Made by a program: the position numbers and the translations under genes
The notes under the pieces: generated by a model
The model's database searches: none
What the model was told of the DNA's origin: nothing
What the model saw: the letters and a program-made list of their open reading frames with translations, nothing else
Assembly: GCF_048773025.1 (NCBI RefSeq)
Contig: NC_133561.1
Location: 29,912,001-29,976,000, forward strand
Source of the DNA: Camelus bactrianus
Taxonomy: Eukaryota > Chordata > Mammalia > Artiodactyla > Camelidae
Reading direction: 5' to 3'
DNA length: 64,000 nt
In this document: positions 12,129-22,285 of the stretch, in pieces
Numbering within the stretch: position 1 is the stretch's first letter
Layout of the letters: each line of letters opens with the position of its first letter

Positions 12129-12233
12129 ATGCCCGAGAGGGAGCTGTGGCCAGCGGGGCCTGGCTCGGAACCCGTGACCCGCGTTGGCAGCTGCGACAGC
12201 ATGATGAGCGTCACTTCCACCCGCTCGGGATCT
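12129..12233 (+). CDS. SARG: SARG coding exon with start codon (residues 1-35)
   Basis: First coding exon of SARG (C1orf116), a poorly understood, mainly cytoplasmic protein whose human gene is androgen-responsive in prostate. The exon begins at 12048 after a CAG acceptor, leaving 81 nt of 5' UTR. Translation starts at ATG 12129, which has a G at -3. The alternative in-frame ATG at 12117 is upstream of the start used by the human protein. The peptide begins MPERELWPAGPGSE and ends TSTRSGS, as I recall the human N-terminus. The exon stops in phase 0 at a GTACGT donor (GT at 12234). Serines and threonines dominate residues 20-35, suggesting phosphorylation, but that is inference. It joins in frame to the exon at 14076. 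Confidence 0.95.
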
Positions 12234-12273
12234 GTACGTACCCTCTGTCTGCAGCCTGGCCCGCTCTCCGCAC

Positions 12274-12306
12274 CCCTGCCCTGCCCTGCCGTGCCCTGCC
12301 CTGCCC
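12274..12306. repeat. CCCTG pentamer tandem repeat
   Basis: About six CCCTG units, one of them CCGTG, start 40 bp inside SARG intron 2 from the splice donor. Confidence 0.85.
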
Positions 12307-12627
12307 ACCATCGGCCTCGCTCACTGCTCCTTCTCTTTCATCCTCCTCGCCCAGGAGTGAATCACACCAGTTGGTTTTCTGCCTCTGAGTCACCCCCGGT
12401 TCTGTGGAGAATAGGGTGGAACAACCCCAGAGAGTAACAGGACAATTGAGACTTTTCCCGGGTTTTTATTAGGTCGGGCAGTTGAGCTGAGGTGAGACAC
12501 GGGGTCAGTGATCTGAGGTCATGGTGGAAACTAGAACATAAATCCTTATAGCACGTGGATTCCTGAAGTCCTCTGCAAGGAACAGCATTACTTCCGTCTT
12601 TTACAAAGATCAAAGAGCAGGGAGTAT

Positions 12628-12805
12628 TTAAGAGTCTGGGTTCTCTACCTATAAGCTGTATGTCCTTGGACAAATTACTTAATTTCTCTAAGCTTCAGTC
12701 TCAGTTTTAAGATGGGGATAATATTAACATGGAATTCATAGGGTTCTTGAAGGGAGTAAATGAAATGCATGTTAAGCACTTAGCACATGCCTCCAGATAC
12801 ACAGG
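12628..12805 (+). repeat. MIR SINE, plus strand
   Basis: 'TGTCCTTGGACAAATTACTT', 'AAGATGGGGATAATATTAAC' and 'GTTAAGCACTTAGCACATGC' follow MIR order. It lies in SARG intron 2. Confidence 0.85.
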
Positions 12806-13149
12806 AAAGGGTGTTTCTGTAAGCAGACGTTGCAAATCTTCCAAAGTCACTGTGGTTAACTATTTGTGAGTGGCATGTAATAAACTGTAATTTTCCTGGA
12901 TATGAATTTGAATCTCAGTTATCATAAGGCTGGTCTTTCCTGGCCATCTGAGTGGGTCTGGAGAATATACACCTCTGAAGGGTCTCAAATATTAGAAAGA
13001 GGGGTGGAGATGCCAGGAAGAGACTTCAGCCAAATGTCCTATGTTTCCATTTGCCCTTTTGGTTTTCCCTTCAGCCTTCAACTTTGGAGAGCGACTATTC
13101 CCTGGATCTTCCTGGCCTTGAAGAACATGGACAGTAACCATCTAAAAAG

Positions 13150-13268
13150 GCCTTTCGGTATAGCTCAGTGGTAGAGTGTCTGCTTAGCTTGCATGAGGTC
13201 CTGGGTTCAATCCCCAGTACCTTCCTCAACAAAATAAATAAATAAACCTAATTACCTGTCCCCACAAA
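13150..13268 (+). mobile_element. Vic-1-type camelid SINE, copy 3
   Basis: The head GTATAGCTCAGTGGTAGAG, the B-box GGTTCAATCC and the 'CCTAATTACCTGTCC' segment are present. The first bases of the head look trimmed. It lies in SARG intron 2 on the sense strand. No clean target-site duplication is seen. Confidence 0.93.
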
Positions 13269-13269
13269 G

Positions 13270-14075
13270 AAAAGGGCTATAGCCTTTTCTCCCAAGGACT
13301 CATATGTGCTTTCTCATAGTGAAAATTATTTATTTTAATTTCTACCTAATACTAATGCTCAGTTGCTTTCTACTCAACCCCATACCAGTTTATCCACCTT
13401 CCTCCCTTAAGTTAATATTTGCTTAAGACATGAATACTTTTTTGAATGTTCGCCAGAGCCAAATGCCATCAAGAAAGTAAATATACAAGGGGAAAAACCC
13501 TGTATGGAATGCATTTCAAAGTCAAGTATAAATTATTTAGTAAATTTATCTGTAACTAGTCATGCCCCTGTTCCCACCCGCCTGGCAGCGAGTAGTTGGC
13601 TGTGTTTCCTGTTTGTCCTCTTGCTGTCCTTGGCATGCCAGGTCAAGTATGCAGAAGTACTTCAAAAGGTTAAAAGCAATACTATTCAAGTTAAAGGTCA
13701 AGTCATTATGTTGCCCACATAATTTAGAACTAAATGGGAGGCACACGGAGTGAAATACTTGACATATGTCAGACAGAAGAATTGGCACTGCTTTCCTCTG
13801 GGCCCCAAAGCATTCCACCCTGGATCCAGCAAACAAAAGAGCACTTGCCACCTGCCTGCCCAGCTCTCAGGTGCTGGTGGAACAACAGCCCAACAATCTC
13901 TGCTCTCCCTGGTGCCTGCGGTTTTAAGAAGCAGCTCCAGCAGGTTTGCGGCACAGCATGGTGGAGAGGTTTTCCAGCTCTTCAGCATTCCTTTCCCCAT
14001 GCAGGGTGGTTCTCCAGCCCTGCCAGTTTCTGCAGAACTTCCTGTCACAGCATCCTCTCCCTCTCCTCCCTCCAG
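13270..14075 (+). other. SARG: Rest of SARG intron 2
   Basis: The intron runs from 12234 to 14075. It ends in a long C/T tract (CCTCTCCCTCTCCTCCCTCCAG). Apart from the repeats listed, this part has no recognised element. Open frames running through 13734-14075 are only extensions of the exon 3 frame into the intron. Confidence 0.7.
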
Positions 14076-14253
14076 AGTGACAGCAGCTACGACTTCCTGT
14101 CCGCTGAAGAGAAAGAGTGTCTGCTCTTCCTGGAGGAAACCATTGGCTCCTTGGACACTGAGGCTGACAGCGGACTGTCCACTGACGAGTCTGAGCAAGC
14201 TACAAACCCCCGAGGTCCCCGAGCACTGCCCCTAACCCAGCCTGCCCCCCAGG
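14076..14253 (+). CDS. SARG: SARG middle coding exon (residues 36-95)
   Basis: This exon carries the most conserved block of the SARG family: SDSSYDFLSAEEKECLLFLE followed by an acidic stretch ending GLSTDESE. The EEKECL segment is predicted to be a short amphipathic helix. The rest is Ser/Pro-rich, giving a mostly disordered protein. The start follows a CAG acceptor (AG at 14074-14075) and continues phase 0 from the previous exon. The end is CAG-G|GTAAGA, with one base of a glycine codon left for the next exon. Frame, splice phases and recalled human sequence all agree. PROSER2 is a similar, shorter family member, but the total length here matches SARG. Confidence 0.97.
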
Positions 14254-15496
14254 GTAAGAGAGACTGTCTAGCGAAGCCCAGAAAAGCAGTATGTCATTTT
14301 GCCCCCTCTTTTCCATCTTGCTTGCCCTCTGCTCCCAGGGTTGCAGGCAGAAGGAAAAACTCTCCTCCCCACTCTCCTGGCTAAAAGAAAGCCTTGTCCC
14401 TGGAGGGAAGAAGGGATTGCTGGCACGCCAGCCTCTTGTGTCTTTCTATGAAGCATCAGAGGCCTGGGAGGGAAAAGGGTTTGACCGGCTCCCATCTGCT
14501 TATGGAGAAATTCTAAAATGATATGACCACAGAGGTGGAGAGAGAATCAGGGAGGGGTGATTCTGGAGAGCCTGAGCCAGTCTGGGGAGCTAATCTGGGT
14601 GACCCAGGGGATGAAGCTGCAGGAGATAAGAAGAGGGAAGGGCTCCCTTAACTTTAGCGGGTGGCCCCTCTCGGGCCCCGAGAGTGTGGAGAGCCAGCAG
14701 TGTTGAGGCTCAGTAGACGGGGAACAAGGTGGCACTTGTGTGTGGCCATAAGGGTGGGACCACATGCCCCAGGGCGAGGGCGGCACTTTACTCCTGAGGA
14801 CAGTCCCATCGGTATCAAGACTACAATCGTTTATTCATTCATTTAGCGAATATGTATTGACAATGTGTCAGACCCTCCATGGAAATGGAGCAGTAAATGG
14901 CGACGTGGGGCTTCCTTCCGCTGCTGCCTGGTGCCGATTCCCTGGCCCAGTGGGCCTGATGCATGTGCTTACTGACTGGAAGGAAAGAGCCCACGTCACT
15001 CTCTGGTGCAGGGATGGCTGTGGCCATTACAGAATCATCCAGGTGCTTCTAGAAAGTAAAGGTGAGAGAAGGCAGAAGGCTGGCCAAGCCAGAGCACATC
15101 ACCTGTTGACGCTGCTCATGCTCAATGCTTCCACTGGACTCAGTTACCTGGGAGCCCCGGGACAGCTAGAGGGGCTGTCCCGAATCCCCGCCAACCCTGG
15201 TGCGTCTGTAGAGGGTTAGGAAGAGCCTGAGTCAGGGACCCAGAGCTATCTGGGGCTGCCCTTTCCCCAGCCATAAGGAAACACTAGTCCTTGGTTAAAG
15301 GGAACCTGCTAGCATTGATCTGTTACTCTAAATGCTATCCAGACAAGAGTGCTGCCCTGTAAGAGCAGAGAAACAACAAAAACCAAAACCCATCCATTGC
15401 TAACCAGAGATCAGAGTTTGGAAAGCAGTTTCTTTCCCCCTGGCAGCAGGGTTTTCACTGCCCACTCTTATCCGCCTGTTCTCCCGACCCTCCCAG
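14254..15496 (+). other. SARG: SARG intron 3
   Basis: GT-AG intron (GTAAGA ... CCTCCCAG). About 14825-14920 resembles the complement of the L2 3' end ('TTTATTCATTCATTTAGCGA', then 'TATTGACAATGTGTCAG'). The rest shows no recognised repeat or gene. Confidence 0.85.
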
Positions 15497-17034
15497 GACA
15501 CCCGGAAGAGACGACTGTTCCACAAGGCCCAGAGCCAAGGAGAGGGACTCCGTCCAGCTTGTCTCATCCACCCGCGCCCCAGAGCCTGGGCTCCAAGTCT
15601 GGCTCCTACAGCCTCCCCAGAAATATCCACATCGGCAGAAACCAGAACCTCTGGAAAAGCACCACCCAGACTAACAGCCACCTCCCTGGGGGACCCAAGG
15701 GGCTGGTCCTAGGGCCTGAGAAAGAGCAGGTCAGCCAGAGCAGAGAGCCCAGCCAGGCGCCCGCCGTCCCCCAGGACGCTGCCCTTGATCTGGACGTGGC
15801 GCTCATCCCCCCACCAGAGGCTTTCCGGGACACCCGGCCGCAGCAGCCTGGGCAAGGCAGCCTGCCCAAAGGGCCAGGGGAGCAGAGCCACACGCCCCAG
15901 CTCCACACCTCACTCAGCCCCCAGAAGAAAAGGGAGGCTGCTTCGGAGGCCATGTCCCAAAAGGCCAATGGTACAGGCCCGACAGGGGCACCGGGGCAGC
16001 CTCGGCCTCCCTGTGCTGGGTCGTCCCAGAATTCAAGAGCTGAAGATGCTCCCGTCCCATCACGGGGGGATCCAAATGCCCAGCTGGCTCCCCTCACAGC
16101 CCCTAAGCCCCGGAAGCTGCCGCCAAATATCATTCTGAAGAGCAGCCGAAGCAGTTTCCACAGTGATCCCCAGAACTGGCTGTCCCGCCACTCTGAGGCC
16201 GCCCCCGGAGACGCCAGCCTGGCCCCGTCTTCGCTGCAGGAGCAGAGGAAGGCACGCAGGGAAGCGCTGGAGAAGCTGGGGCTGCCCCAGGACCAGGATG
16301 AGCCCAGCCCCCACTTGAGCAGGCCCTCATTCAGACTGAAGGAGACTCGGGCTCAGGCCCCCTCCCCGGCCGGGCCTGCAGCTCCAGCTCCGGTCTCGGC
16401 AGCCGCACCTGCGGCGGGAAAGGCGCCTGCGCCTGCGCAGGGACCTTCTCCGCTGAAAGCTCCGGCTCCGGCTCAGCGGTCTTCTCCCGGCAAGGTTTCC
16501 GTTTCTGCCCAGGAACCCACTCCAGGGAAAGCCCCAGCAGTCCAATCCCTGCCAATTCCTATCCCTAAGGCCTCGAGGGCAAAGAGTCCCCCGACGCAGC
16601 CAAAGCCAGACTCAGGGCTGACCCTCCAGGGGAGCAGCACCCCTGGCCTGAGACAGACGAACTTCAAGTCCAACACGCTGGAGCGGTCGGGCGTGGGGCT
16701 GAGCAGCTACCTCTCGGCTGAGAAAGCGCCCAGCCCCCAGATCAGCACCTCTCTGGGAAAAGACTCCTTCTTGGACCAGATGTCACCCCACGTCTTGCGT
16801 AATTCGCGGCCCCGCCCTGCCTCCCTGGGCACCAGGAAGGACTTCGAGGGGATCCAGGTGGGCAAGCTGGCTGACCTGGAGCAGGAGCAGCACTCCAAAC
16901 ACCTGTCTTTCCAAGGACAGAGCAGGGACAAGCTGCCTCGGCCCCTCTGTGTCAGCGTCAAGATCTCGCCAAAAAGCGTATCCGATGAGCACAGAAGGGA
17001 GGCCCTGAAGAAGCTGGGCCTGTTGAAGGAGTAG
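15497..17034 (+). CDS. SARG: SARG last coding exon (residues 95-606) and stop
   Basis: Long terminal exon encoding most of the protein. Its first two bases complete the glycine codon split by the intron. The product is low-complexity, rich in Pro, Ser and Ala, with no signal peptide or membrane segment. Conserved landmarks in order are GSYSLPRNIHIGRNQN (about residue 128), LDLDVALIPPPEAFRD, PKPRKLPPNIILKSSRSSFH, RREALEKLGL (348-357), a four-unit 12-residue repeat (402-449), TLERSGVGLSSYLS and a C-terminal RREALKKLGLLKE (594-606). Total length 606 agrees with about 601 recalled for human SARG, not with PROSER2 (about 435). ATG 15952 (residue 247) matches the place where a shorter human isoform of about 354 residues would start. 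The frame is intact; TAG at 17032-17034 ends it. Confidence 0.97.
16417..16560 (+). repeat. SARG: Coding minisatellite in SARG, four 36-bp units
   Basis: The four units start at 16417, 16453, 16489 and 16525. They encode GKAPAPAQGPSP, LKAPAPAQRSSP, GKVSVSAQEPTP and a last unit GKAPAVQSLPIP, exactly in register at 12 codons each. The array preserves the reading frame, and the repeats differ by substitution. Unit number may vary between species or individuals. Confidence 0.85.
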
Positions 17035-17789
17035 GGCGCCGGCCATCAGCACCGCACCCACAGCCCCCTCCCCGCACCCCGTTGTTCAAGAAGAGACCCG
17101 GGGCTCCACTTAGCCTTCCCGCCTCACAGCTCGGGGGCTGGGCAGGGGTTGTGTTCTCTCCAATGTCCTCTTCTTTCTGAGGGAGAGATTGGAGCATACG
17201 TTTATACTCAGTGGTTGTGCCGAGGAGTGCCTGCACGAATCATCCTGAAGATGGTTTCCACAGGATGGTGTGTGTGTGTGTGTGTGTGTGAGACAGGCTG
17301 TATATATCACAGAAGCTATTTATAGGACACAGGGGGTCACTGCTCAGAAGTCCGCTCTTGTTGGAAACTTTCTTATATTGGGTAGAGTTCAGCCTAGCCA
17401 GAACCAAGTGTAGAGGAGCAGCCAAACCTGAGGAAAAGCAGTCAGATGAGACAGTGGAGGTGCCAGGGACATTAGGCAAATGCAGGTCACAGGGAATGTG
17501 GGTCTCCCAGAATCCCTGCCATGGGTGGAGATGGGCTCACACTTTGCAGGATTCCAGTCTCAGTTCTGGACAGGGGCCCGGGGCCAAGAGGAGTTTTTGT
17601 TTTGTTACCTCTTCCTCTGCTGTCTTCTCACTGTCCCTAGTCCCAAGAATCGGACACATCCCTATAATTAAGAACTTTCAATTGACAGATGCCAGAAGCA
17701 CTCCTGTTGGTTTGAGAAGGCCAGATATGTGCCCACGCAGCACACCTTTACCAGGGAGGGCTTTGTCCATGGACTTGTTAAATTCTGTA

Positions 17790-17795
17790 AATAAA
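17790..17795 (+). terminator. SARG: Proximal poly(A) signal AATAAA of SARG
   Basis: AATAAA inside TGTAAATAAAC, about 760 nt after the stop codon. The sequence just downstream is only moderately GT-rich. It may be an alternative site. Confidence 0.5.
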
Positions 17796-17907
17796 CTACG
17801 ATGGTCCCTGACTCTGATGTTCCCCTGCTTCCGATGGCGGTTTGCACAGGACTGACCCCAAGGCTGGGCCAACAGTGGGATGGGGGCCCAAGCCCAGAGG
17901 ATTTGTA

Positions 17908-17913
17908 AATAAA
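17908..17913 (+). terminator. SARG: Distal poly(A) signal AATAAA of SARG
   Basis: AATAAA inside TGTAAATAAATACC. It is followed within 15-45 nt by GTTGTAGGCTTTG and a T-rich tract, a good downstream element. Cleavage is expected near 17930. Confidence 0.65.
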
Positions 17914-17930
17914 TACCAAAGAACTGTTGT

Positions 17931-20180
17931 AGGCTTTGTCCCCACGATTGCAAGTTGTTTTTTAATTTCCTCTGTTCCTATGGAAAATCAGCATAATACA
18001 TTCTCTGCCAATTATTCATAGACTGTCAGAGCTGGGAGGGGCCTTAGTGACACCCCAGTGCACCCCGGCTAGGGAAGGGAAGTGACTCATTGTGGTCACT
18101 GTGCCGTTTAATAACAGAGTTGGGGTTCCTGATTCCCCTCCCATGCTGCACGCCCCTCCCCTCAAACAGTGCCTTTGCCCACCCACACAGCCCCCTAAGC
18201 TGTGGGAGTCATTAACCAGGATGCAGCCCTAAAGCTCTCCAAGACCCTAAAGTGTCTTCTGAAACATCAGAGATTAAATGTTTTTCAGGATCATATTTAA
18301 TGTTGTGGTTTTTAAATTTAATTTGGGAACGTAGCAGCATAACAACTTATTATTACTCCAAAATTCCCTGACCAAATGGTGCAACTTGAGAACTTTCCAG
18401 AAGATGGTATTATGGGAAGGTGGTGTGGGCTTGTGAGTACAAGCTTGGAGGTCAGACATGGCTGGGCACGACCTCTGCTTCCCCTTAGGAAATATGTGTT
18501 ACTCAGAGATGCGAGCTGGCTGGAGTCCAAGATGCCCAGATGTGAGGGGCAGATCAAAGAAACCATGCTGGAAAAGTGCCCTTTAGGTCTGTTGAATGTC
18601 TCTGGGCCGTGTCCTTAGGGACCCAGCATACGGAGGCTCTGTATTTCTGAAGATGATGAGAAGGTTAAGGTAAGGACACGGGATGGCTCCACCCTGTTGT
18701 GGCATGTGGGGCAGGGGTGTGACAGTTTCTAGGTACTCGCTCACACACACGCCCAAAAGCCTGGTGCCTCCTCCTTGGCCCTGGGCGAGGACCTGGCCTG
18801 TCGCAGCTGACAGGGTCTCCCACGACTGGCCGAAACCATGTCTTATCACAGACTCCCCCGGAGAGAGAAGGCCCTCCCAGAGGACTGGCCCCACAGGCTG
18901 TGTTTGGTTAAACTGCTTCTCGTATGCATCTCAAGAACCAACTTGAGGAATGATCACTTTATTTTTCATTAATTTCCCTGACAAATAGAGAAGCTTGGGG
19001 CCAGCTATGAAGTAAGATGTGGTAGGAATCTGGGGCCCTGACATTCACATAAGGCTGACTAACAGATTGGTCAGGAGTACCTCCTCTGAAATCACACTCC
19101 CTGGTAAAGGCAATTTCTCTCCCTGACAAAACAGAGGTATACACAGCCTGCCCTTCCACTGAATCCTCATCCTGCCCATTTCCCCAGTTCTCCCAATTCG
19201 AGATACTCCCTTCCCTTGTTATTTAAAGATGCCATGTTTCCCCATGTCCTCACCCTTCAAAGAGCATGTTTTGCTCTAACGATGGTCTTTGAGATTCAAG
19301 AATAGGATGATAAAGCTAAACCCAGTTGTCTTCATTGTAAAGAAGGTCAAGGGGACCCAGTGAGGGAGGACGTCCACCATCCTGAATTGTACCCATCCTC
19401 TTGCATCCAAACACAGTTGCTCTTTGTTCAACTTGAACTGACTAGGGGAGAGGTGAAGGTGGGGTCAGTGTGGTTCTTAGCCCTTTTGGAGGAATTTCAG
19501 GCAGAGGTTTGTAAAGGCCATTCATTTGACTTTAAAAAGCACAGTGACAGCCCTACTTCCATGTGGACTCATGTCCCTGCTATACCCTGCCTGCTGCAGT
19601 CTTGCTGCAGGGAAGAACAAACCATCTCCCAAATAGAGGAATGGCCCCTCCCCAGCCTGGCGCGGTGGGGTCTCTGCCCTCAGATGCATTGGCAGCCACT
19701 CCTCTGAATCACCACTCGTATGCCACCCTGGGAGTTCTACAGGCCTACACGCTACCTTACATGGAGGTTGGGGGATGGGCCCAGTCACCCCTTGGGGGCC
19801 CCCCTCCATAGTGGGAAGTGTGGTCTGGCAGATGCCACCCTACAGGCACATAGGTGTGCAAAAGTTAGTGCTTATTCCATGGAAGTCAGGGCAGGTGAAG
19901 GACTGGAGAGCAGGCAGGCCCTACTTGATGTTATGAGTTAAAGCTAGCGGTGGAGATTTAAATATGTGTAAATATATGAGATGAACCACATCGTCCTCTG
20001 ATCCACGATTGTGTGTGTAGGAAGAAAAGGATCACACTGTCAGAATATGATGCTGTAGGTTCACAGACTAGAGGAGGAGGAGACCCGGGGATGGGCATGA
20101 GAAAGCACGTCCACCTCAATCAGAATCTAAGGAGGGATGCAGATATGGTGCCCCCGTGCCCTGTTCTTCCTGTGAGTGAC
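17931..20180. other. Intergenic DNA after SARG, no gene seen
   Basis: Unique-looking sequence. About 18020-18110 has a decayed motif (GACTGTCAGAGCTGGGAGGG) typical of ancient repeats, but I cannot assign a family. No open frame here has splice signals or recognisable similarity. Confidence 0.6.
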
Positions 20181-20395
20181 TGTGGACCTTATAGATCTGG
20201 GCTTAATCCAACCTCCACTTACCAACCAGGGAACCCTGGGGATGTCAGCTTTAACTTTTGAACCTCAGAGTCCTCATCTGTAAAATGGGAATAATAATAC
20301 CATCCTTTTGAGATTGTTGTGATGAACAAGTGATATATTTAAAGCTCGGTCCTGGACTTAACATAGATATTCGATCAATGAGAGCATTATTCCTT
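20180..20395 (+). repeat. MIR SINE, plus strand
   Basis: 'CAGAGTCCTCATCTGTAAAA', then 'TGGGAATAATAATACCATCC' and 'GAGATTGTTGTGATGAACAA' follow the MIR consensus. Confidence 0.85.
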
Positions 20396-20712
20396 CTGGG
20401 TCTCAATTCGTCCTTCTCAAAGGGAGCCAGTGTAGACAGGGTTGGAAGCCAAGAGCTCACCCAGTTCAGCTCTGAGGGGAAATGGGAGAGACCTTGCTGC
20501 AGATGAAAGTCCAAAGTAAGAAGTAGGCTTTGGCATGCTCTCCGAGTGACTCAACTTCACCCACACCATGATTCCCAGAATCTGGAAACACAGGGATCTG
20601 AGGGAAGATGGCGTTTCTATCTCGATGAAGGCTGAGCCAGCTATTTCCAGCTTGTCTATCTCCAAACCCAGCTTCCCACTCATCATCAATTTTTTGTTGC
20701 CCATAACCAGAT

Positions 20713-20834
20713 AGTTTACTTCTTTTTGCTTCATTTACCTTCCCTTTGCTGTGGTTCAAGGAACTATATGCTGCTCTATAGCTATTTGTTTTTAACATGG
20801 AGAAAAAGAATAAACTTACATAACAGGAAGGAAC
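20713..20834. repeat. Unassigned 120-bp repeat, copy A
   Basis: Shares extended similarity with 21567-21689. The perfectly matched core is GTTCAAGGAACTATATGCTG, followed by a matching end AACTTACA..ACAGGAA.GAAC. I do not recognise the family. Confidence 0.6.
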
Positions 20835-21514
20835 TTTGTCTAAAATCAGGAAGAGGCAGAGGCTAAAAAAGGTTTCAGGAATTCTAGGGCATTTTCTAAA
20901 ATAAGGTAAGCATCTTTCAGGAATGAATCAAGCGTTAGTCAGCAGGAGCAAGAATGTATATTGGATGATCTTTCCGAATCCCTTCTGATATGAGAGCCCG
21001 TGAATTGCAGGAGTCACCACCACCACCGTCATCATCACTGACTCGGCATACAAGTGAGGCACAAACAGGTGATGTTCGAAATCCCAGCCGCCATTCTCTC
21101 TTGCTCATTGCCTTTCTAGAGTGTTGTCTTTATTCGCCATTTGCCATGTATCCAGATTATTTTGAAAAAGCTCTGGAGCAAGTGAGCTTTAGTGAGTCAC
21201 TTCATCTCATTCATAAAATGAGGGACTTCAACTGGACTGTCCCCTAGATCCATGCCAGCTCTGAAACGTATGTTTAAATAAGTCCAAGCTACTGAATCAG
21301 GAAGACCAACACCCTGCGAAAAACAATCACCCCATAGTCTAAGCTAAAACGTGTGTCATAGTACCCGAGAGCTGGAAGGAAGGAAATGCTTAAGTTATGT
21401 AATCCAGCCTCCCACATAAAGAGGAATTGTGCCTATAAGTAGATATAAATAGAGAGGGATGGGTGGAAGGGTGGATGCATGGAGGAGGGGAGGGGGTAAG
21501 AGAGGACATCCAGT

Positions 21515-21785
21515 GCCCAAGAGCACAGACTAGGAGTCAGGCTCTCTGCACCTCAACTTCCTTTTCAGTCTATTTCACTTTGATTCCTTTAACTTCCTTT
21601 GTTGTGCTGTTCAAGGAACTATATGCTGTCCTGCAGTTACTTAGTATAAAAATGGAGTTTAAAAAAGTGAACTTACAACAGGAACGAACCCCACAGAAGC
21701 AATAACAATACTTCCCTGTTGCAGTTGTCACGAGAATAGAATCAAATGAGATAATACATATTAAAAAACACTTATATTCGATCAA
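21515..21785 (+). repeat. MIR SINE split by a small insertion
   Basis: The MIR left part (AAGAGCACAGACTAGGAGTC) ends near 21560. The MIR right part (CAATAACAATACTTCCC, then AATCAAATGAGATAATACAT) resumes near 21700. The roughly 130-bp insert is copy B of the unassigned repeat. Confidence 0.75.
21567..21689. repeat. Unassigned 120-bp repeat, copy B
   Basis: Lies inside a MIR, so it moved in after the MIR. It is roughly 75% similar by eye to copy A at 20713-20834 in the same orientation. A 10-bp direct repeat AACTTCCTTT occurs at 21555 and 21591, near the left junction. Confidence 0.6.
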
Positions 21786-22285
21786 AATGAAAACATAATT
21801 CTAAAAGATGCATGCACCCCAATGGGCACAGCAGCAGTATTTGCAGTTGCCAAGGCATGGTACCAACCTAACAGTCCATCAACAGAAGAATGGATAGAGA
21901 AGATGTGGTATATATAATGGAAAACCTCTCGGTCATAAAAATAAGAATGAAATTTTGCCATTTGCAACAACATGGATGGACTTGGAGGGCATTGTGCTAA
22001 GTGAAATAAGCCAGAGAAAGACAAGGACTGTATGAGATCACTTATTTTGTGGAATCTAAAAAGTACAACAAGCTAGTGAGTGTAACAAAAAAAGAAGCAG
22101 ACACAGATACCCAGAACTAGTGGTTACCAGTGGGGAGGGAGGGAATGGAAACGGGGCAACACACAGGTAGGGGAAAAGGGTTATTAGGGGATTGTATGAG
22201 ATCATGCACATGAAACTTTTAGAACTTGTAAAGCACTATAGAATTTAAAGAATCTTTCATTCAATTAAAAACAAAAACAAACCCA
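21786..22285 (+). mobile_element. L1 LINE 3'-end fragment, plus strand
   Basis: Contains the ORF2 tail segment (GCAACAACATGGATGGACTT, then GTGAAATAAGCCAGAGAAAG) and start of the 3' UTR (AGTGGTTACCAGTGGGGAGG). It ends in an A-rich tail near 22265-22283. It is 5'-truncated. Confidence 0.85.

Larger units (their letters stand above)
17035..17930 (+). other. SARG: SARG 3' untranslated region
   Basis: The 3' UTR runs from the stop codon to a cleavage site inferred near 17930. It contains a (TG)n run at 17267-17291. It also has three matches to the Pumilio-element consensus UGUANAUA, at 17299-17306 (TGTATATA), 17786-17793 and 17904-17911 (both TGTAAATA). The last two overlap the two AATAAA poly(A) signals. 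Use of the first signal would shorten the transcript by about 120 nt. Confidence 0.75.

Noticed and set aside
13734-14384. 216-codon open frame starting in intron 2
   Set aside because: Only 14076-14253 is coding; the upstream and downstream parts are intron read-through of the SARG exon 3 frame.
15606-16133. Long minus-strand frames over SARG exon 4
   Set aside because: Mirror frames caused by the GC-rich, stop-poor SARG coding sequence.
12048-17034. PROSER2 as the identity of the 606-residue gene
   Set aside because: The N-terminal EEKECL block is shared in style with PROSER2, but total length, the MPERELWPAGPGSE start, the whole C-terminal half and the FCAMR neighbour fit SARG (C1orf116).
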